Shown piece after piece: positions 15,156 to 16,614 of a stretch of DNA of 16,614 bases. Under the pieces are notes generated by a model, which worked only from the letters and a program-made list of their open reading frames with translations, did no database searches and was not told the DNA's origin. The stretch's first letter is position 1. Every line of letters starts with the position of its first letter. A program made the position numbers and the translations under genes. Source of the stretch: an uncultured Methanosarcinales archaeon (GTDB taxonomy: Archaea; Halobacteriota; Methanosarcinia; Methanotrichales; Methanotrichaceae); contig CALMJN010000075.1 of NCBI GenBank assembly GCA_937864385.1, positions 1 to 16,614 of the forward strand. Reading direction: 5' to 3'.

Positions 15156-16066
15156 TGTCCGAGAGCCCCAGGATCCAATCGCTGTCGATGCTTTTTCTGG
15201 TGATGGCAGTTCAGATTCTGGCCCTGGCGGTCACCCCGGCCATGTCTGCCAGCCAGGAAAGGGTGTTTGAGGACCCGGCATCAGCCGCCAATCCAATCTA
15301 TTATATGCTTCTCATCCTGGCATTCACAGCCCTTCTTCTTCTGGCCATAAAGAAGAATCTGAACTGGATGGTGAGCGGTTTTATCCAAATCGCCATAGCC
15401 AGCAGCATATACTATCTGGCGGTGGCCTTTTTATCCCCTTTCTATGCCCTGCTGGCAGCGGTAGCCGGGATGCTTCTCGTGCGCTATTATCCGGAGTGGT
15501 ATGTCATAGATGGCCTGGGGATTGCCGTTTCCGCCGGAATAAGCTCGCTTTTCGGCCTGAGCATGACCGTCATCCCTGCGCTCATTCTTCTTGTAATTTT
15601 GGCGGCCTACGATGCCATATCCGTCTACAAAACCCGCCATATGGTCTCTTTAGCGGAGGGAGTGCTAAAGATGAAGGCCCCTCTGCTTTTCGTGGTGCCG
15701 AAGAGCCGGGGCTACAGCTTCCGTAAAGATCAGTCCATCCTTTCCAGCCAAAACCAAACAAGCCCGGGAGAGGAGCAGCCCGGGTCGAGAGCAAGCAGCG
15801 GCAAAAGGGGAGCCTATTTTCTGGGGCTGGGCGATGCCATCATCCCCACCATACTGGTCATATCCGCCAACACCACCCTTCCCCCAGGCGGCCTTCTGGG
15901 GGTGAATATCCCGGCGCTGGGAGCCATGCTGGGAACATACCTCGGCTTTTTCCTGCTCATGAGCACATCCAGGGATCGACCCCAGGCTGGATTGCCTTTC
16001 CTCAATTCAGGAGTGATACTGGGATTTTTGGCTGGCTGCGCCCTGGCCGGCGTCAGTCCGTTTTAG
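15155..16066 (+). CDS. Presenilin-like intramembrane aspartyl protease (A22 family)
   Basis: A 303-residue polytopic membrane protein of the archaeal presenilin/signal-peptide-peptidase homologue (PSH) family, which cuts substrates within the membrane. About nine hydrophobic segments are visible. The catalytic aspartates are Asp153 in AAYDAISVYKT (YD motif) and Asp227 in LGLGDAIIP (GLGD motif). AGLPFLN (278-284) takes the place of the conserved PAL motif near the C-terminus; it is divergent but keeps the LP core. A hydrophilic loop (about 190-218, rich in Ser, Gln and Gly) separates the two catalytic halves. It starts on the last base of the CYTH stop (TGATG). Substrates in archaea are unknown; leftover signal peptides are a reasonable guess. 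Confidence 0.93.
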   Translation: MSESPRIQSLSMLFLVMAVQILALAVTPAMSASQERVFEDPASAANPIYYMLLILAFTALLLLAIKKNLNWMVSGFIQIAIASSIYYLAVAFLSPFYALLAAVAGMLLVRYYPEWYVIDGLGIAVSAGISSLFGLSMTVIPALILLVILAAYDAISVYKTRHMVSLAEGVLKMKAPLLFVVPKSRGYSFRKDQSILSSQNQTSPGEEQPGSRASSGKRGAYFLGLGDAIIPTILVISANTTLPPGGLLGVNIPALGAMLGTYLGFFLLMSTSRDRPQAGLPFLNSGVILGFLAGCALAGVSPF

Positions 16067-16150
16067 TAAAACAGCGCAACCCGATGCCTGCATCATGGCG
16101 TGACTTCGCTGCAAAATAGCTGATGGGGCAGTCTTATAGCCTTCCCCCTG

Positions 16151-16612
16151 CTACCTATCGCCCCTCAGCCCCATGATCTCCTCTACCCTGACCTCGGTCA
16201 GCTTCCAGACGGTGTTCTTTCCCCCCTGAAGCAGAGCCTCCACCGGCTCCTCCGGAGAGTGGCCTAGAGCAGACATGACATTGGGCGAGAGGCGTCTGCT
16301 TTTTATCAGGCTTACAAACCTTTCTCTAACTGCTCTTTTTTTCTCGTCATCTTCGAGCTCTACCAGCCGTCCGGGCAGAGATACAAAGCTGAAGTGAGAG
16401 AGGTCTGGGGAATAGTGCTCTATCTCCACAGTCACCAGGGGATTGTCCCGAAAATACTGGACCTTCCTGCCGTAGTTGCTGGATAGAAAATACATAAACC
16501 TGCCATCGAAGACATATAGAAACGGGGCTATGTGGGGATAAAGGCCACCCTTAAAAGCAATGCGGCAGATGTATTGATCCTCAACCAGGCGGTCGTACTC
16601 TGCCTTGGCCAT
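16151..16612 (-). CDS. Pyridoxamine 5'-phosphate oxidase family (FMN-binding split barrel) protein
   Basis: A 153-residue protein with the split-barrel flavin-binding fold: CRIAFKGGLYPHIAPFLYVFDGRFMYFLSS at the start (quoted in pieces, residues 16-45 overall; key parts GGLYPHIAPF and FMYFLSS), then GRKVQYFRDNPLVTVEIE and SFVSLPGRLVELED. Proteins like this bind FMN, F420 or haem and act as small oxidoreductases or nitroimidazole-reductase-like enzymes; true pyridoxal phosphate synthesis is not implied. The C-terminal WKLTEVRVEEIMG ending is usual for the family. The ATG at 16610-16612 is 2 bases from the window edge, so the gene may begin further out and be cut here. It is convergent with the presenilin-like gene, with an 84-base gap lacking a clear terminator. 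Confidence 0.82.
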   Translation of the reverse strand: MAKAEYDRLVEDQYICRIAFKGGLYPHIAPFLYVFDGRFMYFLSSNYGRKVQYFRDNPLVTVEIEHYSPDLSHFSFVSLPGRLVELEDDEKKRAVRERFVSLIKSRRLSPNVMSALGHSPEEPVEALLQGGKNTVWKLTEVRVEEIMGLRGDR

Positions 16613-16614
16613 GC

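Overview
The window is almost entirely archaeal and reads like a methanogen of the order Methanosarcinales, most likely Methanothrix-like (inference). The evidence is an S-layer protein with the duplicated-domain family fold typical of that order and a PGF-CTERM-type tail, a class I (archaeal) CCA-adding enzyme, an archaeal-type valyl-tRNA synthetase, Tsr3, a presenilin-like protease and the AmmeMemoRadiSam radical SAM enzyme. Base composition is moderately GC-rich, and strong GAGGT/GGTG ribosome binding sites and TATA-like boxes precede several genes. The first ~545 bases are different: they carry the start of a bacterial fructose PTS gene (fruA) and the 3' end of fruK, joined in frame to an archaeal sodium:solute symporter gene. 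This looks like a chimeric join (assembly artefact or very recent recombination).

Layout. 1-327 (-) is partial fruA. 357-2027 (-) is one open frame with a symporter at its N-terminal side and a FruK tail. Divergent from it, 2146-5670 (+) is a tight cluster ilvD-thpR-cca: branched-chain amino acid synthesis followed by two RNA 3'-end enzymes. 5688-6704 (-) is a class II histone-deacetylase-family amidohydrolase, convergent with cca. 6705-7139 is the longest non-coding stretch, with hairpins, TATA boxes and a cluster of CCCTAT motifs in front of the S-layer gene at 7140-8423 (+), which ends in a good hairpin plus T-run terminator. 8646-9659 (+) is amrS. 9714-10922 (+) is a fused bacterial-type ribBA, whose stop codon abuts the stop of the convergent hsp20 (10923-11423, -). 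Behind hsp20 on the same strand is tsr3 (11469-11954, -). Divergent from tsr3 is a three-gene overlapping run valS-CYTH phosphatase/cyclase-presenilin-like protease (12034-16066, +). A flavin-binding PPOX-family protein (16151-16612, -) closes the window and may continue past its edge.

Most genes are housekeeping: tRNA maturation and charging (cca, thpR, valS), rRNA modification (tsr3), riboflavin and branched-chain amino acid synthesis, protein quality control (hsp20, presenilin-like protease) and the cell envelope (S-layer). I see no CRISPR array, insertion sequence, tRNA or rRNA gene. The points most worth a second look are the bacterial/archaeal junction near 536-546, the CCCTAT cluster at the S-layer promoter, the single-domain S-layer protein with an 11-residue-repeat Ala/Glu stalk, and the RibBA fusion in an archaeal background.
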